Below are positions 1 to 7,901 of a DNA stretch of 64,000 nucleotides, piece by piece. The translations under genes and the position numbers were made by a program. This DNA is from PALSA-612 sp963711315 (lineage in GTDB: Bacteria; Actinomycetota; Thermoleophilia; Gaiellales; Gaiellaceae). The notes beneath the pieces were generated by a model. That model searched no databases and had not been told where the DNA came from. It worked only from the letters and a program-made list of their open reading frames with translations. Position 1 is the stretch's first letter. Every line of letters starts with the position of its first letter. The DNA lies in the NCBI GenBank assembly GCA_963711315.1, contig CAVQDQ010000001.1, positions 186,001-250,000 on the forward strand. Direction: 5' to 3'.

Positions 1-331
1 CACGCACGAGCGCCTGGAGACGCTTCGGGAGGCCGACTCGATCCTGCTCGAGGAGGTGAGGCGCGCAGGGCTCTATCGCGAGCTCTGGCAGTGCTTCTGC
101 GTGTTGCCGGCGATTCGCTCCGTGGGCGTGCAGGGGGACGAGCGGACGTACGGCTACCCGATCGTCGTCCGCGCCGTCACGAGCGAGGACGCGATGACCG
201 CAGACTGGGCGAGACTGCCGCACGACCTCCTCGAGACGATCTCCGGCCGCATCGTCAACGAGATCCCCGCCGTGAACCGCGTCGTCTACGACGTTACGTC
301 GAAGCCGCCGTCGACGATTGAGTGGGAGTAG
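1..331 (+). CDS. guaA: GMP synthase (glutamine-hydrolysing), C-terminal fragment
   Basis: The open frame enters from the left edge (first full codon at base 2) and ends at TAG 329-331, giving about 109 C-terminal residues. The sequence matches the GuaA dimerisation domain: LREADSILLEEVR, QCFCVLPAIRSVGVQGDERT, and the terminal VNRVVYDVTSKPPSTIEWE, which is nearly invariant in the family. GuaA converts XMP to GMP with glutamine as nitrogen donor in the last step of guanine nucleotide synthesis in the cytosol. The amidotransferase and ATP-pyrophosphatase domains lie outside the window. Its 3' end overlaps the convergent phospholipase-D-like gene by 38 bases. Confidence 0.95.
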   Translation, partial: THERLETLREADSILLEEVRRAGLYRELWQCFCVLPAIRSVGVQGDERTYGYPIVVRAVTSEDAMTADWARLPHDLLETISGRIVNEIPAVNRVVYDVTSKPPSTIEWE

Positions 332-1379
332 GCCCGCCGCGCGGCAGCGTGAAGCGCGGGTAGCGCCCGCGCACGCCGTCGACGAAGGTCGCCAACTCGT
401 CCGCCAGCGCGGCATCGTGGATCTCGAGCATGTCCTCCGCGTTGTGCTCACCGGATCGCGAGAGGTTGAACGAGCCACAGAAGACGACGTCGTCGGCGAC
501 CGTCACCTTCGCGTGCATGTAGTCGTGGAGCCTGCCGGGGGCCCACGGCGTCGAGTTCTTCCCCGAGAACGGCGCGCGCTCGAGGATCGCCTCGAGCAGC
601 GGGATCTTCCACGCGGAGACCTGCATCGCCGACCACTGCTGGTGCACGTACGCGAGTTGCGTCGCATCCACGCAGCCGGCCACGTCCACCTGGGACTCTC
701 CGGCCACCTGGGCCAGCGTTCCCAGGATGGGTCCCGCTGAGATCACCGGCGAGCAGATGCGGACGCGGCGCCTTGCCCGCCCGATCGCCTTGGCCACGCG
801 ATGGGAGAGCGCGTCGCCGTACCCGGGGCAGAACCAGGGCCGCACCAGCGTGTCGCCGACGTCGACTGGCCGCGGCTCGACGCGTCCAGCCTTTAGCACC
901 GGCCGTCCCGACCAGAGCTCGTCGAACGCGAGCGCGTAGGCCTCGCCGAGCGCGGCAGACTCGACGGTGAGAATGACGTTCTCCTGCCGGGTCCACGAAT
1001 CATCTGTCCAGTTCGTCGACCCGGTGAGTACCGCCGCCCCGTCTCGCACCGCGAACTTGTGATGCATGAGATCCGGGATGCCCGATACGGCACGCGTGGG
1101 AACGGGCAACGTCGCGATGTCCTCCGGAACGCACTCCGGCGGGGGCGGCACCGGGATCGGGTTGGGGTGATCGACGTTGTACGCGAGCTGCACGGCCACG
1201 CCGCGCTCACTCGCTCCGCGGATCGCGTCCAGCACAAGCGCCTCTGCTTCGCCGGCGAGCTTGACGTCGTACAAAGCGAGCTCGAGGCTCTGCTGAGCTG
1301 CGTCGACGAACGCCGCGATGTCACGCGCCACGTCGACGGCGGCCTGCCCGCCGTCGGTCAGCGTCCGGCATGTGATCAT
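294..1379 (-). CDS. Phospholipase D-like (double HKD motif) protein
   Basis: The protein (about 361 residues from ATG 1379) carries two HKD half-sites: HHKFAVRDGAAVLTGSTNWT in the N-terminal half and HAKVTVADDVVFCGSFNLS in the C-terminal half. These are the two active-site histidine-lysine motifs of the PLD superfamily (phospholipases, cardiolipin synthases, nucleases). No obvious signal peptide or membrane segment is seen, so it may be a cytosolic nuclease or phosphodiesterase; the substrate cannot be told from sequence. In-frame starts also exist at 1388 and 1421; 1379 was chosen because it abuts the divergent nitroreductase. The 3' end overlaps guaA tail-to-tail. Confidence 0.85.
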   Translation of the reverse strand: MITCRTLTDGGQAAVDVARDIAAFVDAAQQSLELALYDVKLAGEAEALVLDAIRGASERGVAVQLAYNVDHPNPIPVPPPPECVPEDIATLPVPTRAVSGIPDLMHHKFAVRDGAAVLTGSTNWTDDSWTRQENVILTVESAALGEAYALAFDELWSGRPVLKAGRVEPRPVDVGDTLVRPWFCPGYGDALSHRVAKAIGRARRRVRICSPVISAGPILGTLAQVAGESQVDVAGCVDATQLAYVHQQWSAMQVSAWKIPLLEAILERAPFSGKNSTPWAPGRLHDYMHAKVTVADDVVFCGSFNLSRSGEHNAEDMLEIHDAALADELATFVDGVRGRYPRFTLPRGGPTPTQSSTAAST

Positions 1380-1389
1380 GGGTCGCATC

Positions 1390-1989
1390 ATGGACTTCGA
1401 AGACGTGCTGCGCCGCCGCAAGGCCGTCCGCAGCTACCTGCCTGATCCCGTCCCGCGCGAGGCGCTCGAGCGGATCGTCGCCCGCGGCCGGAAGATCCCC
1501 AGCGCGGGCCACAGTCAGGGACTGCGTCTCGTCGTCGTCACGGACGAGGGGACGAGGCGAGCGATGGCCGAGCTGGCGCTCGAGCCAGAGTACGTCGCTG
1601 CAGGCCTCGAGCCATGGATCTCCCGTGCCCCGGCACACATTGTCGTTGGTGTTCGCGAGGAGGACTATCGCGCGCGCTATCGCGAACCCGACAAGACGCA
1701 CGGGGAGGAGGAGGAGTTCGCATGGCCCGTGCCCTACTGGTGGGTCGACGCGGGGGCTGCGGTGATGCTGATCTGGCTCGCCGCGCTCGACGAGGAGCTT
1801 GCGTGTGGCGTCTACGGCATGCCGGGTGAGGGTTGGGAGGGCCTGCGCGGACTGCTTGGTGTCCCGGCCGACGTGCAGCCGGTCGCGGTCCTCACCATCG
1901 GCAAGCAGGGACCCGAGACCACCGTTCAGGGCTCGGCGAAGCGCGGCTGGAAGCCTCTCGACAACGTCGTTCGGTGGGAGCGGTGGTAG
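1390..1989 (+). CDS. Nitroreductase family FMN oxidoreductase
   Basis: The product has 199 residues. MDFEDVLRRRKAVRSYLPDP is the classic N-terminus of the nitroreductase fold, in which the RRxxVRxY arginines bind the FMN phosphate. Later, VDAGAAVMLIWLAALDEELA and VLTIGKQGPE match the dimer-core helix and the FMN-binding strand. Such enzymes use NAD(P)H to reduce nitro compounds, quinones or flavin-linked substrates; the natural substrate is unknown. A second ATG at 1378 is possible but would overlap the divergent PLD-like gene. The stop overlaps the GTG start of the next gene by 7 bases, suggesting coupled translation. Confidence 0.85.
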   Translation: MDFEDVLRRRKAVRSYLPDPVPREALERIVARGRKIPSAGHSQGLRLVVVTDEGTRRAMAELALEPEYVAAGLEPWISRAPAHIVVGVREEDYRARYREPDKTHGEEEEFAWPVPYWWVDAGAAVMLIWLAALDEELACGVYGMPGEGWEGLRGLLGVPADVQPVAVLTIGKQGPETTVQGSAKRGWKPLDNVVRWERW

Positions 1990-2483
1990 ATCGCCTCGCG
2001 GCGGCTTGCATCGGCGACACGTTCAACCAGTACCGAGCCTCGAGGCTGCTCCGAGGGCGCCTACAGGCATACCTGGAGGACCGTCACGACGCGCCGCTCG
2101 TGCTCGTCGGAGAGGCGGCCGGCTACCGCGGGGCACGAGTCTCGGGAATCCCGTTCACGTCCGAGCGGCAGCTGACGGGCACCGGCCCTGCCGAGGCCAC
2201 GGCGACGATCGTCCACCGCGTGCTCGCCGAGCTGGAGCTCGAGGACAGTGTCCTGCTCTGGAACGTCGTTCCCACGCATCCCGGCACTGCCTCGACGAAC
2301 CGGCGCCCGACTCGCATCGAAGTCGAGGCCGCGCTGCCGTTCCTGGAAGAGGTGACGCGCGGTCGACACGCCGTCGCGGTTGGCCGCGTCGCGCACGCCG
2401 TGCTCGGCGGCAACTACGTCCGTCACCCGTCGCACGGTGGCGCACAGGCGTTCCGCATCGGGCTGGTTGAATCTCTGCCGTGA
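1983..2483 (+). CDS. Uracil-DNA glycosylase superfamily-like protein
   Basis: The product has 166 residues from GTG 1983, the only start that fits the overlap with the upstream stop. LVGEAAGYRGARVSGIPF resembles motif 1 of the UDG/Mug superfamily (GExPG-like). LLWNVVPTHPG is a core strand motif, and YVRHPSHGGAQAF corresponds to the HPS motif 2 region. This suggests a DNA-base excision enzyme of an uncharacterised subgroup. The usual family-4/5 iron-sulphur cysteines are not apparent. The TGA overlaps the next ATG (TGATG), placing it in one transcription unit with the nitroreductase and the transporter. Confidence 0.7.
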   Translation: MVDRLAAACIGDTFNQYRASRLLRGRLQAYLEDRHDAPLVLVGEAAGYRGARVSGIPFTSERQLTGTGPAEATATIVHRVLAELELEDSVLLWNVVPTHPGTASTNRRPTRIEVEAALPFLEEVTRGRHAVAVGRVAHAVLGGNYVRHPSHGGAQAFRIGLVESLP

Positions 2484-3721
2484 TGCAGCAAAGCTTTCCG
2501 ATTCGGCGCAACACGGCGCTGCTCGCCGCGGGGCTGGCCGCATCCGGCGGGATGATGCAGGTGGCGGTCGCAGTCGGTACGACGACCCTCGTGCTCGTCA
2601 CTGGAGTCAAGAGCATCGTCGGCCTGGGGCCGGCGATTTTCCTCAGCACTGCGGCGCTCGCCGCGCTGCCCGCCGGGCGGGCGATGGACCGGTACGGGCG
2701 CATGCCCGTGATCGCCGGTGGGTTCGCAACAGGCATCGTCGCGACGGTGACCGTGGCGCTCGGGTGTCTCTGGGTCTCGACACCGCTTACCGTGCTCGGC
2801 CTCGCCCTCGTCGGTGCCTCTGCCGGCACGGTGATCCTCTCGCGCGCGGCCGCGGCGGACATGTACCCATTCGAGCGGCGCGCGCGTGGCATATCGCTCG
2901 TGCTGTTCGGCGCGGTCGTCGGGGCCGCACTCGGACCGCTCGTCTTCCGGCCGCTCTTCGTCGGCGAGCACCACGTCGATACCGACTCGCTGGTGGTGCC
3001 ATGGCTCGTCGCGGGGGCGATCATGGCCGTTGGCCTCGTCATCGCCCTCTCGGTTCGTCCCGATCCCAAGCAGATCGGCGAGGCGCTCGGCTACGGGATG
3101 GAAGGCGAGCCTGCCGACACTCATGCGGCGCCGCTGGGCGAGATCCTGCGCAGGCCCGGTGTCATGCCCGCGCTCGTCGCTGCGGTGGCGAGCTTCTCCG
3201 TGATGGTGTCGGTCATGAACCTCTCCGGCTACATCGTCGTTGGACATGGCCACAGCCAGGCCGACACGTTCTGGGTGATCAGCGCCCACATCGTGGGCAT
3301 GTATGGCCTCGTGCTCGTTGTCGGCGACGTGATCGACCGCGCCGGGCGCGTGCCGGCGCTCGTGGGCGGGCTGGTGGTCATGGGCGTCTCGACGATCCTC
3401 ATGGTGTGGATCTCGAGCGTCGTTGCAATGAGCCTCGCGCTCTTCGGTCTCGGTCTTGGCTGGGCGTTTTCGTACGTCGCGGCGACGTCGGAGCTCGTCG
3501 ATCGCGCCGCCCTGTCGGAGCGTGGCCGACTCGTCGGGTTCTCCGATCTCGTCTCCGGGTTCACGGGCGCGGCGCTCGCGCTCGTGGGCGGCGCCGCGTA
3601 CAACGACATCGGAGTCGAGGCGATCGCGGTCGGCGCCACGGTCGCCGTGGCGCTGCCGGCGGTCGTGATCACGCTCGCCCACCGGCGGCCGCCGGCCGAG
3701 GTGCTCGAGCCGGCGGGCTAG
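2483..3721 (+). CDS. MFS transporter, 12-TM type
   Basis: The product has about 412 residues, with twelve hydrophobic segments in two halves separated by a short cytosolic loop (about residues 195-225, containing RPDPKQIGEALGYGMEGEP). The loop after TM2 contains GRAMDRYGRMPVI, matching the MFS signature G-x-x-x-D-x-x-GR-[KR]. It is an inner-membrane secondary transporter, probably proton coupled; the substrate is not predictable. GTG 2480 is an alternative start; ATG 2483 overlaps the upstream stop. Its TAG and the TAG of the convergent fdtA-like gene share the palindrome CTAG. Confidence 0.9.
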   Translation: MQQSFPIRRNTALLAAGLAASGGMMQVAVAVGTTTLVLVTGVKSIVGLGPAIFLSTAALAALPAGRAMDRYGRMPVIAGGFATGIVATVTVALGCLWVSTPLTVLGLALVGASAGTVILSRAAAADMYPFERRARGISLVLFGAVVGAALGPLVFRPLFVGEHHVDTDSLVVPWLVAGAIMAVGLVIALSVRPDPKQIGEALGYGMEGEPADTHAAPLGEILRRPGVMPALVAAVASFSVMVSVMNLSGYIVVGHGHSQADTFWVISAHIVGMYGLVLVVGDVIDRAGRVPALVGGLVVMGVSTILMVWISSVVAMSLALFGLGLGWAFSYVAATSELVDRAALSERGRLVGFSDLVSGFTGAALALVGGAAYNDIGVEAIAVGATVAVALPAVVITLAHRRPPAEVLEPAG

Positions 3722-4116
3722 CCCCCGACGAGCGCGAGAAACTCGTCGTAGTCGCGGATGTAGTCCGCCGCGTCGTATGCATGCGAGGCGAGCACGAGCA
3801 GTACGGCGTCGCGCGTGTACCGCCACTGCGTGCCCCACACGAGGGGCGGGATGTGGATGCCGATAGAAGGCCCGTCCATCTCGACCTTATCCGTCGACTC
3901 TCCGTCATCGACGAGGCACGTCACACGACCGGCGAGGCAGACGAGGAACTGATGGCACTCCCTGTGCGCGTGCTCGCCGCGGAGCGACTCGCTGGGAACG
4001 TCGTAAATGGCGAAGATTCGCCGGGCCTCGAACGGGCAGTCTGCAAGCTCGAGCGCCGCTAGAGCCCCGCGCTCGTCGCGCGCGTACGTCAGCTGATACA
4101 CGGCGACTCCGGGCAC
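3718..4116 (-). CDS. fdtA: FdtA/WxcM-like sugar 3,4-ketoisomerase
   Basis: The product has 132 residues from GTG 4116. The cupin core is clear: LRGEHAHRECHQFLVCLAG carries the two catalytic-type histidines, followed by IHIPPLVWG and VLLVLASHAYDAADYIRDYD, the last being the FdtA/QdtA hallmark. The family isomerises dTDP-4-keto-6-deoxyglucose to the 3-keto sugar, the first committed step to dTDP-Fucp3NAc or dTDP-Quip3NAc. The acyltransferase at 4141 (divergent, 24-base gap) and the aminotransferase at 5836 supply the next steps. A longer open frame to 4320 exists but its extra N-terminus does not look like protein and would overlap the acyltransferase. Confidence 0.82.
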   Translation of the reverse strand: MPGVAVYQLTYARDERGALAALELADCPFEARRIFAIYDVPSESLRGEHAHRECHQFLVCLAGRVTCLVDDGESTDKVEMDGPSIGIHIPPLVWGTQWRYTRDAVLLVLASHAYDAADYIRDYDEFLALVGG

Positions 4117-4140
4117 AGCCGTCGGCCCTATGATCGACCG

Positions 4141-4554
4141 GTGGGAGCCGGCATCCACGAAACGTCCATCGTAAGCCCTGGTGCCGTCATCGGCGACGAA
4201 GCGGAAGTCGGCCCGTTCTGCCTCGTCGGCGAATGCCGGATAGGCAGCCGCGTGCTCATCCGGAGCCATTCGGTGATCTACGCGGACGTCGAGATCGGGG
4301 ACGACTTCGAGTGCGGCCACGGCGTCAAGATCAGGGAGAAGTCACTCGTGCGGGAGGACGTTCCTCCGGACACGGTGGTTGCCGGCGTTCCCGCACGGAT
4401 CATCGGCTCGACGACCCACGTCGACTGCCGCTACGGGCGGCTCGCCAGGTCTACCCCTGGTGGGGCCACTTTCGCCGCGGCTATCCCGACGGTGTGCTGC
4501 CGTCCGCGGGCTGACCCGCTCGTACGAAGAGGATCCGTGCCCCGAGGAAGCTGA
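4141..4554 (+). CDS. Hexapeptide-repeat acyltransferase (FdtC-like), probable frameshift near its end
   Basis: Left-handed beta-helix hexapeptides run from residue 1 to about 90 (IHETSIVSPGAVIGDEAEVG, CRIGSRVLI, VEIGDDFECGHGVKI), then the usual VPPDTVVAGVPARIIG. The role fits N-acetylation of a dTDP-3-amino-3,6-dideoxyhexose. After about residue 100 this frame turns into unlikely sequence. The neighbouring frame from 4449 reads VYPWWGHFRRGYPDGVLPSA and stops at 4514, which looks like the genuine C-terminus of this enzyme group. One missing base near 4447-4449 would join them. As drawn, the 3' end overlaps the convergent gtrA-like gene by 74 bases; repaired, only by 34. Confidence 0.75.
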   Translation: MGAGIHETSIVSPGAVIGDEAEVGPFCLVGECRIGSRVLIRSHSVIYADVEIGDDFECGHGVKIREKSLVREDVPPDTVVAGVPARIIGSTTHVDCRYGRLARSTPGGATFAAAIPTVCCRPRADPLVRRGSVPRGS

Positions 4555-4900
4555 GCGGCGCCGTGACGGCTACCGTCCCGAGGACGACGACGATTCGGGC
4601 CGCGTCGAGCACCGAGTCGAGGAGAGACACCACGCCGAGGCCTATCAGGTAGACGGCCACGTACCAGCCGGCGAGCGCCAGTCTTCGCGACCAGGAAGCG
4701 GTTGATCGGAAGACGAAGCGCGGTGTGGTCAGAGCGACGAACACGATCCCCCCCGCGTAGACGATCGTGAACGCGGCTTCCGCGGGCAGCACCCACGCGA
4801 GGAGGTAGAACGCGGCTGTGGTCAGCGCCGTGTTGACGCCGCCCAGCGCTCCGAAGCGGAGCACCTGCCCGCCCGTCGATCCGGCCTTAGTCCCCTCCAC
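4481..4900 (-). CDS. GtrA family membrane protein
   Basis: The product has 139 residues with four hydrophobic segments. QVLRFGALGGVNTALTTAAF is the family N-terminus and TTPRFVFRSTASWSRRLALA the characteristic loop (family F-x-x-x-R/K-x-W-x-F type). GtrA proteins are thought to flip polyprenyl-phosphate-linked sugars or anchor the partner glycosyltransferase. It overlaps the start-proximal glycosyltransferase gene by 14 bases, the standard GtrA/GT2 pairing for side-chain glycosylation of surface polymers. Confidence 0.88.
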   Translation of the reverse strand: MEGTKAGSTGGQVLRFGALGGVNTALTTAAFYLLAWVLPAEAAFTIVYAGGIVFVALTTPRFVFRSTASWSRRLALAGWYVAVYLIGLGVVSLLDSVLDAARIVVVLGTVAVTAPLSFLGARILFVRAGQPADGSTPSG

Positions 4901-5846
4901 CGCCGAACCGCTCGTGCGTCATCGTCACCGAGCCGGGCCGGCCCTTGCTGTTCTCGTATGTACGCCACATGTACGACCCCACGACCCCGAGAGAGATGAG
5001 GATCAGTGACGTCATGAAGAACACCGCGAGGATCAGCGGCGTATAGCCCTGCACGTCGATCTGATCCGTGGCCCAGGCGACGAGCACCGCAATGCCCGCG
5101 ATTGTGCTGACCGCCACCCCGATCACGCCCAGCACGATGATGAACGTGATCGGCAGATCGGTGAACGAGAAGATGCTGTCCAGCAGGTACCGCACTTTGC
5201 GCCGGAAGCTCCACGCGCTCGTGCCCTCCGGCCTCGGCAGGCGGTCGTAGGGGACCTCTGCCCGCCTGAAGCCGACCCAGTAAAGGAGCCCGACGAGGCT
5301 CGTGTGCGATTCGTCCATGCGGATCAGCTCGCCGGCTACCTGGCGGGTGCATCCGAACACGTCGACGCCGCCCGCCGGGATCTCGCGCTGCACGAGGTGC
5401 CGGTAGAGCCACCAGAACAGGCGGGACGCAGCTTGCCCGGCGCTACGGTCGGCGCGCGACCTGCGCGCTCCAACGGTGACGTCGATCTCGCCCGTGTCCA
5501 GCCGGCGGAAGAACTCGCGTACGAGCGAGACCGGCTCCTGGAGATCGGCGGCCATCACCGCGATGAGCTCTCCCTCGGCTGCCGCCAGACCAGTACGGAT
5601 CGCACTGAAGGAGCCGAAGTTCCGGGAGAGCGCGATCAGCTGCGAAGAGAACGCCGCCTGCTCGGCGAGCAGCCTACGCAGCAGGACGAGCGACGCGTCC
5701 GGCGAGCCGTCCACGATGAACACGACCTCGAGCCGCGCGTCGAGCTCGCCTGCGAGCTCTTCCAGTCGCTCGACGAGTGCAGGGAGGGTCGCCTCGTTGC
5801 GGTACACAGGGACGACGACCGAGTAGCGAGGTGTGTCAGAGCTCAC
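4887..5846 (-). CDS. Family 2 glycosyltransferase, polyisoprenyl-phosphate type
   Basis: The product has 319 residues. A GT-A domain runs from about 5 to 225: YSVVVPVYRNEATLPALVER, FIVDGSPDAS, LSRNFGSFSAIRTGL, and the metal-binding VMAADLQEP in place of DADLQDP. Two C-terminal membrane helices (about 230-255 and 265-290) match the GtrB/DpmA architecture. The enzyme would load a sugar from a nucleotide donor onto polyprenyl phosphate at the cytosolic face. It overlaps the aminotransferase upstream by 11 bases and GtrA downstream by 14, so the three are one translationally coupled unit. Confidence 0.88.
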   Translation of the reverse strand: MSSDTPRYSVVVPVYRNEATLPALVERLEELAGELDARLEVVFIVDGSPDASLVLLRRLLAEQAAFSSQLIALSRNFGSFSAIRTGLAAAEGELIAVMAADLQEPVSLVREFFRRLDTGEIDVTVGARRSRADRSAGQAASRLFWWLYRHLVQREIPAGGVDVFGCTRQVAGELIRMDESHTSLVGLLYWVGFRRAEVPYDRLPRPEGTSAWSFRRKVRYLLDSIFSFTDLPITFIIVLGVIGVAVSTIAGIAVLVAWATDQIDVQGYTPLILAVFFMTSLILISLGVVGSYMWRTYENSKGRPGSVTMTHERFGGGGD

Positions 5847-6921
5847 GGAGCACCCCGCAGACGACGTCGATCTCGTCTTCTGTCAGCTCTGGGAAGCACG
5901 GGATGGTGAGCACATGGCCGACGGCGTGGTCCGTGACCGGAAGGCGCACGTCGCTGGGCCACGCGGGCTGCTCGTAGTCGGCGACGGGGTAATGGACGTC
6001 GGTGCCGATGCCTGCCTCAGCCAGCGTGGCCGCCAGCCGTTCGCGGTCCTCGGCGACGATCACTGCCAGGTGGCCGACGAAGTCCTCGCCGTCGTTCCAG
6101 ACGAAGCGGCCGGCGCGGCTCGGGAGCGCGTCCGCGTAGCGCCTGACGATCTCCCGCCGTCGCTCGTTGCGCTCGTCGAGTCGTGCGAGCCCGACGCGGA
6201 GGACAGCGGCCTGGAGCTCGTCGAGCCGGGAGTTCCAGCCTCCCGGGACAACCGCTCGATACTTCTCCGACCAGCCGTACTGGCGCAGCGAGCGCACGCG
6301 CTCGTCGACGTCGGAATCGCTCGTCGCCACGGCGCCACCGTCGCCGATGGCTGCGAGGTTCTTCGTCGGGTAGAAGCTGAGCGCAGCGACGTCGCCGAAG
6401 GATCCCGCCCGCCGTCCGTCGCGCCGCGCACCGGCCGCCTGCGCGCAGTCCTCGACGACGCGAATGCCCTTGCCCCGGCAGAGCTCGACGATTCCCTCGA
6501 CGTCGCACATCAGTCCGTAGAGATGCGTGGCGACGACGGCGCGCGTCTTGCCTGTCAGCGCCTGCTCGACTGTTGCCGCGGACAGCCCCAGCGTCGTGGC
6601 GTCGACGTCTGCGTAGCGCAGCGCGCAACCGAGCCTCCGTGCGGCCGCGGTCGTGTAGCCCCCGGCGTTCGCGGCCGTGACCACCTCGTCGCCGGGGCCG
6701 CAGCCGCCGGCAGCCAGCGCCAGCTCGAGCGCGTCCGTGCCGCAGGCCACGCCGGCACAGAGCGGGACACCGAGGAACGACGCGAGTTCCGCCTCGAAGG
6801 CGGCGTGCTCGGGCCCGTGCACGTAGCGTCCCGAGTCGAGCACGCGACCGATCGCGGCATCGAGGGCTGTGCGCTCGGCCGCGACGGCGCGTCGCGGATC
6901 GGCAACGCGGATCGACATCAC
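5836..6921 (-). CDS. fdtB: DegT/DnrJ/EryC1/StrS family sugar aminotransferase (FdtB-like)
   Basis: The product has 361 residues. The PLP lysine lies in FYPTKNLAAIGDGGAVAT. Other family marks are GRYVHGPEHAAFE, the phosphate-binding ACGTDALELAL, VVATHLYGL, VEDCAQAAGA and VPGGWNSRLDELQAAVLR. Together with the FdtA-like and acyltransferase genes, it is predicted to aminate dTDP-3-keto-6-deoxyhexose at C3. It is coupled to the downstream glycosyltransferase by an 11-base overlap and to the upstream flippase-like gene by 4. The exact sugar (Fuc3NAc or Qui3NAc) cannot be decided. Confidence 0.85.
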   Translation of the reverse strand: MMSIRVADPRRAVAAERTALDAAIGRVLDSGRYVHGPEHAAFEAELASFLGVPLCAGVACGTDALELALAAGGCGPGDEVVTAANAGGYTTAAARRLGCALRYADVDATTLGLSAATVEQALTGKTRAVVATHLYGLMCDVEGIVELCRGKGIRVVEDCAQAAGARRDGRRAGSFGDVAALSFYPTKNLAAIGDGGAVATSDSDVDERVRSLRQYGWSEKYRAVVPGGWNSRLDELQAAVLRVGLARLDERNERRREIVRRYADALPSRAGRFVWNDGEDFVGHLAVIVAEDRERLAATLAEAGIGTDVHYPVADYEQPAWPSDVRLPVTDHAVGHVLTIPCFPELTEDEIDVVCGVLREL

Positions 6922-7868
6922 GCGGTCATCGTCTCAACCGGAGCCTTCAGCCGTATCGGTAATGCCGCCGCTGCGCCGACCAGATCGCCCAGCGTGAAGA
7001 CGAGCCGCGCGACGAGCGCCACCGACAGCGCCTCACCGCTGTCGAGCACCGGTGAGAGCGCCGCGACGAGGACGGCTTCACGGATGCCGATCCCCGACGG
7101 GGCGAGGAACACGAGGAAGCCCGCAGTCATGGCGAGAGCGGCGCCTCCGAGGCACAGGAGGAAGGACTCCCCGCCGGGCGCGCCCACCCCTACCGCCAGC
7201 ACCCAGACGCTGAGGCCGTAGCCAAGCCAGGCCAGAAGCGCCCAGCCCGTGGCAGCGAGCATCCCGTTCCAGCTGATGGGCCTCTCGAGCGGGGGGCGCC
7301 GCATGACGCGCATGACGAAATCCACGAGGCTGGTCAACACGGGCGGACTGAGTGCTGCGGCGAAGACCACGACGAGGACGGCGACCGCGCTATAGCGCAG
7401 CCCGTGGCTCTCGACCACGCTGGGGACTACCAGCAGGCCGACCGCCAGGCCGCTGACGACGGCGATACCGGCCGCGACGATGCTTGCCGCGAGCGCACGC
7501 GATCGCGGGACGCTCACCCTGTGCGCCATTTCCATCTGCACGAGGAAGGCCCAAAAGCTCCCGGGGACATATTTCCCCAGCTGTCCGATGAGGTAGATCT
7601 TCGCCGCGTGCGAGAGGCGCACGAGCGAGCCGAGCTCGAGGAGCGACCATCGCCACATCAGGACGCTGGCGCCGAGACCCACCAGCACGAGCAGCTCTGC
7701 GAACACAAGGTCCAGAGGCGACATTTCCCCGACGGTGTCCCGAACTTCACTCCAGTTTTTCGCCGCGGCGAGGACGACCAAGCCGAAAAGGACGACGCCT
7801 GTGGCGACACGCGCCGCAGCCAACCACCGCGACTGTCGAGGGGACTCGCCGGGCTCTGTCGTCCTCAT
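6918..7868 (-). CDS. YbhN/UPF0104-type integral membrane protein (LPG-synthase TM-like)
   Basis: The product has about 316 residues with eight or so hydrophobic segments. SLVRLSHAAKIYLIGQLGKYVPGSFW contains the family signature around Y-I/L-x-GQLGKYVPG, and FLVFLAPSGIGIREAVLVA is the second hallmark (P-G-x-G-x-R-E). Members resemble the lysylphosphatidylglycerol synthase membrane half and often sit in polysaccharide or glycolipid clusters, probably handling lipid-linked substrates. GTG 7883 is an alternative start five codons upstream of ATG 7868. It overlaps the aminotransferase by 4 bases. Confidence 0.82.
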   Translation of the reverse strand: MRTTEPGESPRQSRWLAAARVATGVVLFGLVVLAAAKNWSEVRDTVGEMSPLDLVFAELLVLVGLGASVLMWRWSLLELGSLVRLSHAAKIYLIGQLGKYVPGSFWAFLVQMEMAHRVSVPRSRALAASIVAAGIAVVSGLAVGLLVVPSVVESHGLRYSAVAVLVVVFAAALSPPVLTSLVDFVMRVMRRPPLERPISWNGMLAATGWALLAWLGYGLSVWVLAVGVGAPGGESFLLCLGGAALAMTAGFLVFLAPSGIGIREAVLVAALSPVLDSGEALSVALVARLVFTLGDLVGAAAALPIRLKAPVETMTA

Positions 7869-7901
7869 GGTCTCCGACCCCACTGGATTACCATCCTGAC
7901 A

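Noticed and set aside
2423..3838. Minus-strand frame of 471 codons opposite the MFS transporter
   Set aside because: Mirror of a membrane protein gene with clear MFS motifs; the translation is charged low-complexity sequence.
7404..7901. Long N-terminal extension of the methyltransferase at 7902
   Set aside because: It lies antisense to the YbhN-like gene and is charged low-complexity sequence; the zinc motif and GTG 7902 mark the natural start.
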